33,169 nucleotides of DNA from positions 1 through 33,169 of the forward strand of contig LCNU01000005.1 in NCBI GenBank assembly GCA_001001375.1, written 5' to 3'. The translations under genes and the position numbers were made by a program. The DNA is from Candidatus Amesbacteria bacterium GW2011_GWC1_47_15. GTDB lineage: Bacteria > Patescibacteriota > Microgenomatia > CAZETR01 > Amesbacteraceae. A model generated the notes under the pieces. The model saw only the letters and a list, made by a program, of their open reading frames with translations, did no database searches and was not told the DNA's origin. The number at the start of each line of letters is the position of its first letter. Position 1 is the stretch's first letter. Positions 21,979-29,261 of this stretch are shown piece after piece.

Positions 21979-24296
21979 TGCGACATCTGAAAAGGTATTT
22001 CCCCATATTGTTCCTGGTTCTGGCGGTTCTGGTTTTTTTTCATAAGTCTGTTATCGATTCCGCTGTACCCCTGCCGGCAGATATTGTCGTGGGTGTTTAT
22101 TATCCCTGGCTGGATTATAAGTGGGAAGGGTACCCGGCCGGAGTGCCGGTAAAAAATCCATTGCTGTCGGATGTTCCCTCCCTGATCTATCCCCAAAAGA
22201 TATATGCCATGTCGCAGATCAAATCCGGCATGCTCCCCCTTTGGAATCCGTTGATGTTTAATGGGTATCCCTTAATGGCCAATTTCCAGTCCGCGGTTTT
22301 CAACCCGTTTAATGTGTTTTTTCTGTTAGCCCGGCCGGCCGTTGCCTGGAGCTGGTACATTGCTTTCCAGCCCTTTCTGGCTGGCCTGTTTACTTATCTG
22401 TTGCTGCGGTATCTGCGTTTGTCTGTATGGCCTGCCCTTTTCGGAGCTATCGCCTTTGCCTTCAGCGGCTTTTCGCTTATCTGGCTGGAATACGGAATTC
22501 ATGGATACGTGGCTGCGTATATACCGGCGTTGCTGCTTTTTTCGCTTGTATTTGCCCGGTCCCGCCGCCTGCTATATGGGGTTCTGACTGCCGTAGTAGT
22601 TTCCCTGCAGATATTTTCCGGGTATCCCCAGATTACTCTGTATACGCTGCTTCTGCTGCCCATCTGGACCTGGGTTAACCTGGCCCCGCCCAGCAAGCCT
22701 GCGTGGTTCATTAAATATCTTTTCTTTATTGGTCTGGGGATTGCCTTGTCGGCGCCACAATTGCTTCCCGGCTTGGAATTATTAAAAAATTCCCAGCGAT
22801 TGGCCGAGTCCGTGACCGGAGGCAGCCAGATAGCCTTCCTCCCCTGGACGCAAATGATCACACTTCTCGCTCCGGACTTTTTCGGCAATCCTACCACCGG
22901 AAATTTTTGGGGGCCGGGGGATTACACCAACACCTCATTTTACGTTGGTACAGTGGTATTTGTTTTGTGCTTGGTATCTCTGTTTTACTGGAAATACTCC
23001 CATTCTATACGCTTTTTCTGGAGTTTGTTTCTGGCATCTCTGATTTTGGCTTTGCCGACCCCCATCTCCCGGGCAGTCTCCTGGCTACCGCTTTTTTCCG
23101 CTTCCACAGCCACACGTTGGTTTATTATGACATCCCTTTCCGCTTCTGTATTATCAGCGCTGGGGTTACAGCACTTGCTGTCTGCCTCCCGCACCCGGCT
23201 TTATCCGCACATGCGGCTGGCTGTCATACCCGCAGTCGTATTGCTATCCTGCTTTTTGGGTTTTTTCGCGGCCCGCGAGGCTCTTTTATCCGCAGCTGCT
23301 GACTTTCCCGTCATTACCCATACCTCGGTTTTTCAGGCAAGCACGGAGAATTTTTCAGTTACTCTCAGAAATCTTATCCTTCCGGGTATACTGGCTTTTT
23401 GTTCCGGTCTGCTCGTGTTCCTGTCCCTCCGTTTCAAAATCACCCGCCTGACAGTCCCCGTATTTCTTTTACTATCCCTGTTCGAGTTGTTGCGTTTTGG
23501 CTGGAAATATAATCCCTTTTTCCGCTCCGACTTGATTTTTCCGGATACTGGGGTATTAAGTTTCCTGCGTGATAACCAAGGGAAGGGTAGGTTTCAGGGA
23601 GGCGACGTAATCCCTTTGAACATGTGGCTGCCTTACGGATTGGCGGCCCCGGGTGGTTATGACGCAGTCTACCCTCTCTCCTGGGCCCGGTATTTAGCAT
23701 CCCTCGACGGTGGGCTCCCGGGTGAAGCTAAAGGCCGGGTAGGCTCCATTGCCCGTTACGACTCTCCTCTTTTGGATACTGCGGCAGTTCGTTATATCCT
23801 CGCTCTAAAACGCGTGCACGGGGTTCCAGACCCTGCCGGTACACCGTCTTACGTTTTTGATCTCCCCAAACTCAGACCGGTTTTCGATGAGGGTTCCGTG
23901 GTCGTATTGGAAAACACCGCTGCCCTGCCCGAATCTTATTTGATCACAGCGGAAAGCGGAACGGTTCCCGTTTTCCCTCGGTCTCTGGCAAATCCCAAAA
24001 AATTTACCTTCGAAGTGGATTCCTCATCATCCTCCCGCTTAGTGAATACGACCGTAGATTTCCCCGGTTGGGAGGCGTCGATTGACGGCCGCAGGGTTAC
24101 CAAGTCAGCCTCCGCCCTGCCTTTCCAGTCGGTGGAAGTACCGGCCGGATCGCATAGGATAGAATTTACATACCGCCCATTATCTTTTAGAATCGGTTTA
24201 CACCTTTACCTATCCGCTTCTGTTTTGGGGGCGGCAGTCATCCTAAATGAAAACCGCCGCGCAGCTTCACGCCCACGTACCGCCCGATTGGTATGA
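21978..24296 (+). CDS. YfhO-like multi-pass membrane protein
   Basis: A 772-residue protein, the largest here. The N-terminal outer loop has the YfhO signature: LLSDVPSLIYPQ (62-73), MLPLWNPLMFNGYPL (85-99) and ANFQSAVFNPFN (101-112). About twelve helices follow. Near residue 380 SASTATRWFIMTSL matches the RF-region loop of the family. The last 250 residues include a large outer domain ending in a beta-rich part (TTVDFPGWEASIDG, VPAGSHRIEFTYRP) and a closing helix. YfhO in Gram-positive bacteria is required for glycosylation of lipoteichoic acid, so a GT-C role is expected. The acceptor here is unknown. The end overlaps the methyltransferase gene by 50 bases. Confidence 0.88.
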   Translation: MRHLKRYFPILFLVLAVLVFFHKSVIDSAVPLPADIVVGVYYPWLDYKWEGYPAGVPVKNPLLSDVPSLIYPQKIYAMSQIKSGMLPLWNPLMFNGYPLMANFQSAVFNPFNVFFLLARPAVAWSWYIAFQPFLAGLFTYLLLRYLRLSVWPALFGAIAFAFSGFSLIWLEYGIHGYVAAYIPALLLFSLVFARSRRLLYGVLTAVVVSLQIFSGYPQITLYTLLLLPIWTWVNLAPPSKPAWFIKYLFFIGLGIALSAPQLLPGLELLKNSQRLAESVTGGSQIAFLPWTQMITLLAPDFFGNPTTGNFWGPGDYTNTSFYVGTVVFVLCLVSLFYWKYSHSIRFFWSLFLASLILALPTPISRAVSWLPLFSASTATRWFIMTSLSASVLSALGLQHLLSASRTRLYPHMRLAVIPAVVLLSCFLGFFAAREALLSAAADFPVITHTSVFQASTENFSVTLRNLILPGILAFCSGLLVFLSLRFKITRLTVPVFLLLSLFELLRFGWKYNPFFRSDLIFPDTGVLSFLRDNQGKGRFQGGDVIPLNMWLPYGLAAPGGYDAVYPLSWARYLASLDGGLPGEAKGRVGSIARYDSPLLDTAAVRYILALKRVHGVPDPAGTPSYVFDLPKLRPVFDEGSVVVLENTAALPESYLITAESGTVPVFPRSLANPKKFTFEVDSSSSSRLVNTTVDFPGWEASIDGRRVTKSASALPFQSVEVPAGSHRIEFTYRPLSFRIGLHLYLSASVLGAAVILNENRRAASRPRTARLV

Positions 24297-24891
24297 ATCC
24301 TCCGTTAAGACAAATATTCTGCAAAGGTTTTGGCATCGGCGTCGTTTTAAAGCGGTCGAGCGATTTTCCGAAAAAGTCAAAGGGTATGTGCTGGATATCG
24401 GATCAGCAGACGGCTATTTTACCCGGGAAATTTTAGAGCAGACCGGAGCCGGCCGGGTGGAGGGTATCGACGTCCTGAAGTCGTCGGTGGATTATGCGTC
24501 CAAGCGATACTCCAAAAACAAGCGGCTCAGGTTTAGTCTGGGGGACGCGCACAAGTTGGAATTTCCGCCCAACTCTTTTTCCGCCGTCTATTGCCTGGAG
24601 GCACTGGAGCATGTGTATCAGCCCCGGACAGTGCTTTCCGAAATTCTCCGGGTGCTCAAGCCGGGAGGATATACGATAATCCTGGTCCCCGCGGAAAACT
24701 TTCTCTTCAAAAGGATTGTCTGGCCGCTTTGGATTAGGTGGCGCGGCCGGATTTGGCAGGATACTCATTTGAGTTTTTTCGACAACAACAAACTACCCGA
24801 ACTGATGTCCGGGGTCGGCTTCACGCAAGTTAGCACTCACCGCTTCATTCTGGGTATGCTGCTTTTGGTCAAAGCCAGGAAGTCTGGATAA
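24247..24891 (+). CDS. Class I SAM-dependent methyltransferase
   Basis: A 214-residue enzyme. VLDIGSADGYF (48-58) is the SAM-binding motif I, GID (73-75) ends the second strand, GDA (99-101) and YCLEALEHV (115-123) mark motifs II and III, and LKPGGYTIILVP (137-148) gives post-III. The N-terminal stretch HVPPDWYESSVKTNILQRFW looks like the normal start of this type, which is why I accept the start 50 bases inside the YfhO-like gene. The C-terminus lacks a clear substrate domain. In this setting it may methylate a sugar or lipid intermediate, but the substrate cannot be told. It closes the run that began at 15725. Confidence 0.9.
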   Translation: MKTAAQLHAHVPPDWYESSVKTNILQRFWHRRRFKAVERFSEKVKGYVLDIGSADGYFTREILEQTGAGRVEGIDVLKSSVDYASKRYSKNKRLRFSLGDAHKLEFPPNSFSAVYCLEALEHVYQPRTVLSEILRVLKPGGYTIILVPAENFLFKRIVWPLWIRWRGRIWQDTHLSFFDNNKLPELMSGVGFTQVSTHRFILGMLLLVKARKSG

Positions 24892-24894
24892 TAG

Positions 24895-24900
24895 TAAAAT
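24895..24900 (+). promoter_or_regulatory. Possible -10 box for a leaderless GTG-start gene
   Basis: TAAAAT at 24895-24900 ends 6 bases before the GTG at 24907. An alternative is TTGGTC (24865-24870) with GATAAT (24887-24892) at 16-base spacing, giving a leader of about 8 bases. Either way little or no leader is left and no Shine-Dalgarno sequence is seen. Confidence 0.42.
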
Positions 24901-24906
24901 AGTCAC

Positions 24907-25773
24907 GTGGCCGTCACTGTCGTCATTCCCGTCTGGAACGGACTGGAGCATGTCAAAGCCAACTTTCCGGCCGTGCTGGCCTTGGGTGCGAATGAAATAA
25001 TTGCAATAGACGATGCGTCAGCAGATGGAGTAGGGGACCATATCAAAAAAGCGTTTCCTCAGGTTAAAATATTGACCAATGTTGTCAATTTGCGTTTTCC
25101 AAAGTCCGTAAACAAGGCAGTCAAGGCCGCCTCAGGTGATTTCATAATTTTATTAAATCAGGATGTTCTTCCGGATAAACATCTTTTAAAAAATGTATTC
25201 CCACATTTTTCCGATTCCCGGGTCTTCGCTGTGACTTTCAACGAACAGCATCAATCCTGGGCTAAAGTAGAAATCAATAACGGCCGGTTGGAGCATATTA
25301 ACGGCGAATTGGACAACCAAATTCATCACTCTTTCTGGGCTTCCGGGGCCGGTTCGGCTTTCCGCAAATCTGTCTGGAGGGAGTTAGGCGGATTCGATGA
25401 AACCCTGACGCCAGGATACAGCGAGGACCTGGATTTGGGTTACCGGGCCCGCAAACGCGGATATGATATCCTCTGGGAACCTCGGGCAATTATTTTCCAC
25501 ACTCCAGAGTCAGCTTACCGCCTGGCTTTACCCGAAAGGACTTTGCGGTATATCAAAGAGAGGAATTTTTTGCTGGTCCAGTGGAAAAACTTCGACCTAT
25601 CTAATTTACTTAATCACGCAATCTCCTTAATAACTTATATCTTAAAACACCCCGGCTTTATTGTCCCCGTTTTTATGGCCGCCTTTCACCTGCCCCGGGT
25701 TTTCCTCTTCCGCCTGAAGGAAAAAAGATTTATCAAGCTTTCGGATTCAGAGGTCATGAAAGCAATTAACTGA
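24907..25773 (+). CDS. GT2 glycosyltransferase, WbbL-like
   Basis: A 288-residue GT2 enzyme: VTVVIPVWNG (3-12), AIDDASADGVGD (33-44), LLNQDV (82-87, NQD in place of NPD), GSAFRKSVWRELGGFDETL and then YSEDLDLGYRARKRGY (171-186) with the acidic catalytic residues. A hydrophobic C-terminal segment (HPGFIVPVFMAAFHLPRVFLF) probably anchors it to the membrane. The start is GTG, supported by the -10 spacing and by the fold beginning at residue 3. It lies 15 bases after the methyltransferase gene and 97 bases before the next GT2 gene, so it may be transcribed alone. Confidence 0.86.
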   Translation: MAVTVVIPVWNGLEHVKANFPAVLALGANEIIAIDDASADGVGDHIKKAFPQVKILTNVVNLRFPKSVNKAVKAASGDFIILLNQDVLPDKHLLKNVFPHFSDSRVFAVTFNEQHQSWAKVEINNGRLEHINGELDNQIHHSFWASGAGSAFRKSVWRELGGFDETLTPGYSEDLDLGYRARKRGYDILWEPRAIIFHTPESAYRLALPERTLRYIKERNFLLVQWKNFDLSNLLNHAISLITYILKHPGFIVPVFMAAFHLPRVFLFRLKEKRFIKLSDSEVMKAIN

Positions 25774-25852
25774 TTCTTAACCGTTTTCCTCGTCTGAAGA
25801 AGCGGCTTGATTCTTATTAAGCGTAATCGAAAAAGAAAGTCTCCCGTAGCTG

Positions 25853-25858
25853 TATAAT
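25853..25858 (+). promoter_or_regulatory. -10 box of a GT2 gene
   Basis: A perfect TATAAT at 25853-25858 ends 12 bases before the ATG at 25871, leaving a leader of about 5 bases. No -35 box or Shine-Dalgarno sequence is evident. The 97-base gap before the gene otherwise holds only a weak hairpin (25805-25822). Confidence 0.5.
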
Positions 25859-25870
25859 CAGTATCAGTTT

Positions 25871-26704
25871 ATGACTCCGGACGTGCCGCAAATATCCGTC
25901 ATTATTGTCAGTTGGAATGTCAAAGAGTCGCTGTGCCGCTGTCTCGACTCGATTTTTACAGCCAAATATCCTCGACTGGAGGTAATTGTTTTAGACAACA
26001 ACTCATCCGACGGTACTGCGTCGGAAGTCAAAAAAAAGTTTGCACACAAGTTAAAACTCATTGCCAACCGGCAAAACCTGGGTTTCCCCAAAGCGGTTAA
26101 TCAGGGGTTAGTGGCTGCAAAAGGGGAATATTTTTTAATATTAAATCCGGACACTAGACTGCCTGCTGACTTTTTCCGTCTTTGTCTGGACTTTGCCCGT
26201 CAAAATCCGGGGTTTGGTGTCATGGGTCCGCGGTTTACGGATCCGGATGGTTCTTCCCAGGGGTCGGTATTTCCGGAGCCTACCCTTGTTGCTGCAATCA
26301 GGAAATACTGGCTGGGGGACGATTCAGCCTATAATAAATATACCCCTGAAGCTTCTCATCCTGTTTCGGTCAACTCCTCGGTCAACTCCGTTTCCGGTGG
26401 CTGTCTGTTTTTTTCCCGATCGACCATGGAAAAAGTCGGCATACTGACTGAAAAGGTGTTTATGTATTTTGAGGATTTGGATTATTGCCGCCGGATCCAC
26501 CGGGCCGGATTGCCGGTGATATTTCACCCCGGGATCACCATCATTCATGAGCACGGACAAAGCGCGGCTAAATCCCCGGATACGCAAAAATACATTCGAG
26601 ATGCCGGTCTCTGGTACCACGGTCCTTTTAAGTATTATTTGATTACAACCGTCATCCGCTCCCGCCAGATTATAGATAAAATCATTTCTGGAAAACGGTC
26701 CTGA
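25871..26704 (+). CDS. GT2 glycosyltransferase, WbbL-like
   Basis: A 277-residue GT2 enzyme: SVIIVSWNVKESL (9-21), LDNNSSDGT (41-49), NLGFPKAVNQGL (69-80), LNPDTRLP (91-98), SGGCLFFSRSTMEKVG, and FMYFEDLDYCRRIHRAG (197-213) with the acidic residues at 201-204. All core motifs of a functional member are intact. The C-terminus (YLITTVIRSRQIIDKIISG) is amphipathic. Its last 23 bases overlap the end of the opposing GT2 gene at 26682. It is similar to the enzymes at 16624 and 24907 in layout, so these probably add sugars one after another to the same or related glycans. Confidence 0.88.
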   Translation: MTPDVPQISVIIVSWNVKESLCRCLDSIFTAKYPRLEVIVLDNNSSDGTASEVKKKFAHKLKLIANRQNLGFPKAVNQGLVAAKGEYFLILNPDTRLPADFFRLCLDFARQNPGFGVMGPRFTDPDGSSQGSVFPEPTLVAAIRKYWLGDDSAYNKYTPEASHPVSVNSSVNSVSGGCLFFSRSTMEKVGILTEKVFMYFEDLDYCRRIHRAGLPVIFHPGITIIHEHGQSAAKSPDTQKYIRDAGLWYHGPFKYYLITTVIRSRQIIDKIISGKRS

Positions 26705-27608
26705 GTATTTCTTTCGTAATCGCGGCATTGGCCTCTGCCATCTCCCTCCTGCCCGCTATACTCCACGCCAGCGCTTTGAATCCCCCCCCCGCCATTAGTA
26801 TCCATGGCAGGACCATCCGCTCCCAGGGTGCATTGTGCTTATCAAACCAATACAAATACCCCTTCACCTCGCTTGTAAATGCTTTAACCAGGCTTTGGAT
26901 GCTGGCACCCTTCAGGTGTATGCACTTTGTCACAGGCGTATAAAAGATTTTAAATCCCGCTTTTTTGGCGCGGTACATCCACTCCATTTCCTCCCCGTAC
27001 ATAAAGTATTTTTCGTCCAACCCCCCAGTCTTTTCAAACACTTGGCTTTTCAGCCAGATAAAAGCCCCGGTTACCCAATCCGTTTCTTGGGTGTGCCGGT
27101 AACGGGACAAATCTCTTACATGTATCGCATCTGCATGCTTGCGGATCACGGGCAGATTGTCTATAAAACTCATAAACAGTACTATCCGCAATAGTGTGGG
27201 AAAAAATCCCCAGGACTGCTGAATGGTGCCATCCGGATACACCAGCTGGCAGCCGGCCATATCCGCCTCTTTTCTGGTTTTCATAAACCGGTGCATTTCC
27301 GAAAGTGTTTCGGGAAAGACGAAGGCGTCGGGATTTAATAATAGCAGCCATTCACCGGAGGCCATCTTCATTCCCTGATTATTGGCCGCCGCAAAACCCG
27401 TATTTACGTCATTTTTGATCAGTCTTACCCAAGGGTATTTTTGCGCGATTTCCCTGGCGACAGGTTCTATAGATGCATTATCGATGACAATTGTTTCCCA
27501 TTTCTCCCCTGTCTTTTTTTCAAAAATATCCAAGCTTTTTTTCAGGCTCAGAAGGCACTTATGCACCGCTTTCCGGGCGTTGTAAGTGACTATTACCACC
27601 GACAGCAT
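26682..27608 (-). CDS. GT2 glycosyltransferase, WbbL-like, with a G9 tract
   Basis: A 308-residue GT2 enzyme on the minus strand: SVVIVTYNARKAV (3-15), VIDNASIEPV (41-50, without the usual DGT end), NTGFAAANNQGM (69-80), LNPDAFVFPE (91-100), TGAFIWLKSQVFEKTGGLDE and FMYGEEMEWMYRAKKAGF with the acidic residues. The ATG at 27608 is chosen because the fold begins there and an extended -10 box ends 7 bases upstream; the longer frame reads back through the divergent promoter and gene. Nine Gs in a row (26782-26790 on the plus strand as Cs) code for the GGG of LMAGGGFKAL near residue 273, so slippage there would change the last 35 residues. Confidence 0.88.
   Translation of the reverse strand: MLSVVIVTYNARKAVHKCLLSLKKSLDIFEKKTGEKWETIVIDNASIEPVAREIAQKYPWVRLIKNDVNTGFAAANNQGMKMASGEWLLLLNPDAFVFPETLSEMHRFMKTRKEADMAGCQLVYPDGTIQQSWGFFPTLLRIVLFMSFIDNLPVIRKHADAIHVRDLSRYRHTQETDWVTGAFIWLKSQVFEKTGGLDEKYFMYGEEMEWMYRAKKAGFKIFYTPVTKCIHLKGASIQSLVKAFTSEVKGYLYWFDKHNAPWERMVLPWILMAGGGFKALAWSIAGRREMAEANAAITKEILRTVFQK
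26782..26790 (-). repeat. Homopolymer of nine G in a GT2 gene
   Basis: Nine consecutive C on the plus strand read as nine G in the coding strand of the GT2 gene. It is the longest G/C run I found; the next is eight (32715-32722), in the partial GT39 gene. Such tracts are prone to slippage. Confidence 0.8.
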
Positions 27609-27612
27609 CCGG

Positions 27613-27624
27613 TATATAATAACA
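27613..27624. promoter_or_regulatory. Bidirectional promoter with overlapping opposed -10 boxes
   Basis: The plus strand has TATAAT at 27615-27620, 10 bases before the ATG at 27631. The minus strand has TGTTATTAT (27624 to 27616), an extended -10 element ending 7 bases before the ATG at 27608. The two hexamers overlap by five bases in a TATAATA heptamer. Expected start sites, about 7 bases beyond each box, fall about 18 bases apart. Only 22 bases separate the two start codons, so both mRNAs can carry almost no leader. Confidence 0.65.
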
Positions 27625-27630
27625 GAAAAC

Positions 27631-29247
27631 ATGGGAGCTTTTCTGAGTCTGCTGCTTCTTCTCTCAGCTTTGTTTCGTTTTCCCATGCTGGACCGTGTTC
27701 CCCCAGAATTATTCGGAGATGAAATTGATGTCGGCTACCAGGCCTTTTCTTTGTATAAAACAGGCAAAGATCTTTACGGCCAGGTATTACCTGTATATAT
27801 CCATTCACTCTCCGAGTGGCGTGCCCCCCTGCTAATGTACATGACAGTTCCCTCAATTGCTCTTCTCGGTAATACCGAATACGGTGTCCGTCTGCCGGAG
27901 GCAGTATTTGGTTCCCTTGCCCCGGTAATTCTCTTTTTCCTGGTTTACCAAACCACCAAATCAAAACGACTTGCTGTCCTGTCATCCTGTATTCTTGCAT
28001 TCTTGCCTTGGCATATTCATTATTCACGCGCCGCTTTTGAAGCGGTTATCCTTCTGGATTTGCTCATGCTGGGGACTCTTATGTGGCTAAGAGGCAGGTT
28101 GTTTTTATCTGCCTTGTTTTTATCCTTGTCCTTTTATACTTACAGTACTGCCGCTGTTTTCGTTCCCCTGTGGCTGGTATTTCTGTATCTTTATAATAAA
28201 AAGAAATTTTCCGGGAAATTCTCTTATTTCTTCCTCCTGTTCCTTATTCCCTTCATCGCCTTTTTGGTTTCCGGCCGCGCCGGGGAGCGTTTCAGCCGAC
28301 TGAGCATTCTGCAGCCCGATACTGAAACCATCGATAAAATTACCTTCTTAAGAAGCCAGGAAAATACCCGATTGGAACCGTTCTTTCATTCCCGCTGGGA
28401 AAGCATGGCCCGCTTGTTCGCCTACAATTATTTTCGGGCTTTCTCTTCCGAATTTTTATTCGTCCGGGGGGATCCGACCGTCCGCCACAATCTTCAGTAT
28501 ATCGGCCAGCTCCTGCCGACCACTGCCCCATTCCTGATATGGGGATTATATCTTCTGGCCAAAAAAAAGCAGTATTTCTGGCTGGTATGGATGCTTCTTG
28601 CGCCACTTCCCGCCGCACTTACCCGGGACGGTGCCTGGCACGCCACCCGTCTGTTTCTCATGATCCCGCCTCTTTCTGTTGCCATTGGCGCCGGAATATT
28701 GCAGTTGCTCCACTTCTTCTCAGACAAAAAATTCATAAAACTAATGTTGGTAATCCTATTCTCTGTCGACTTCATCCTGTTCGCTCATTATTATCTTGTC
28801 CATTATCCCAAGACTTCCTGGCGCTGGTGGCATGTAGGCTACAAACAATTAATGGTTCAGATTCCGGACCTCACCGCCCAATATGACAAGATATTTATAA
28901 ATAATACTTACGAACCCTCGCTTATCCGTTTTCTGTTTTATACGCGTTTCCCTCCCGCCCTTTTCCATTCCCAATTCAGGACAGACAAGCCGGTAGACAA
29001 TATTTATCCGGGTTACAATGGCTTCAGCCTGGCTGATAAATTCTTTTTCGGAGACTTCACCGGCGAGGCGTTAAAACAGGGCTTGCCCGAATACATTTCT
29101 TCAGACTCTTTGTATCTTATAAGCCAGCGGGAAAATATTCCCGGGGACTGGGATTGGCGCACCAGCGGACCTGCCGGGATAAAAATAATTTCCGCTACTG
29201 CCGATCCTTCCGGGGTACCCCTGCTTTACTTAATTTCTCGCTATTAA
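27631..29247 (+). CDS. GT39/PMT-like GT-C membrane glycosyltransferase (YNAYSL subgroup)
   Basis: A 538-residue multi-pass protein. GDEIDVGYQAFSLYKTGKD (29-47) is the first outer loop with the acidic pair, followed by SEWRAPLLMYMTVPS. YSRAAFEAVILLDLLMLG is the next conserved loop. The C-terminal soluble part has YDKIFINNTYEPSLIRFLFY and PPALFHSQF, the layout seen in the paralogue at 31010 (YDRVIWETPQAQPHIFTLFY, PPAVYHTQV). The ATG at 27631 is used. An in-frame ATG at 27586 lies within the opposing gene and upstream of the promoter. The stop is 14 bases before the next gene. Confidence 0.88.
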   Translation: MGAFLSLLLLLSALFRFPMLDRVPPELFGDEIDVGYQAFSLYKTGKDLYGQVLPVYIHSLSEWRAPLLMYMTVPSIALLGNTEYGVRLPEAVFGSLAPVILFFLVYQTTKSKRLAVLSSCILAFLPWHIHYSRAAFEAVILLDLLMLGTLMWLRGRLFLSALFLSLSFYTYSTAAVFVPLWLVFLYLYNKKKFSGKFSYFFLLFLIPFIAFLVSGRAGERFSRLSILQPDTETIDKITFLRSQENTRLEPFFHSRWESMARLFAYNYFRAFSSEFLFVRGDPTVRHNLQYIGQLLPTTAPFLIWGLYLLAKKKQYFWLVWMLLAPLPAALTRDGAWHATRLFLMIPPLSVAIGAGILQLLHFFSDKKFIKLMLVILFSVDFILFAHYYLVHYPKTSWRWWHVGYKQLMVQIPDLTAQYDKIFINNTYEPSLIRFLFYTRFPPALFHSQFRTDKPVDNIYPGYNGFSLADKFFFGDFTGEALKQGLPEYISSDSLYLISQRENIPGDWDWRTSGPAGIKIISATADPSGVPLLYLISRY

Positions 29248-29250
29248 AAT
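29245..29250 (+). promoter_or_regulatory. Possible internal -10 box
   Basis: TAAAAT overlaps the stop codon of the GT39 gene and ends 11 bases before the ATG at 29262. A GGTGGAG (29253-29259) lies just before that ATG but only 2 bases away, too close for a normal Shine-Dalgarno. It may allow separate expression of the downstream pair. Confidence 0.25.
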
Positions 29251-29261
29251 CCGGTGGAGAT

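Noticed and set aside
25805..25822. Hairpin GCTTGAT-TCTT-ATTAAGC between two GT2 genes as a terminator
   Set aside because: It has only seven pairs including one G-T, few G-C pairs, and no T-run after it (the following bases are A-rich). Too weak to call.
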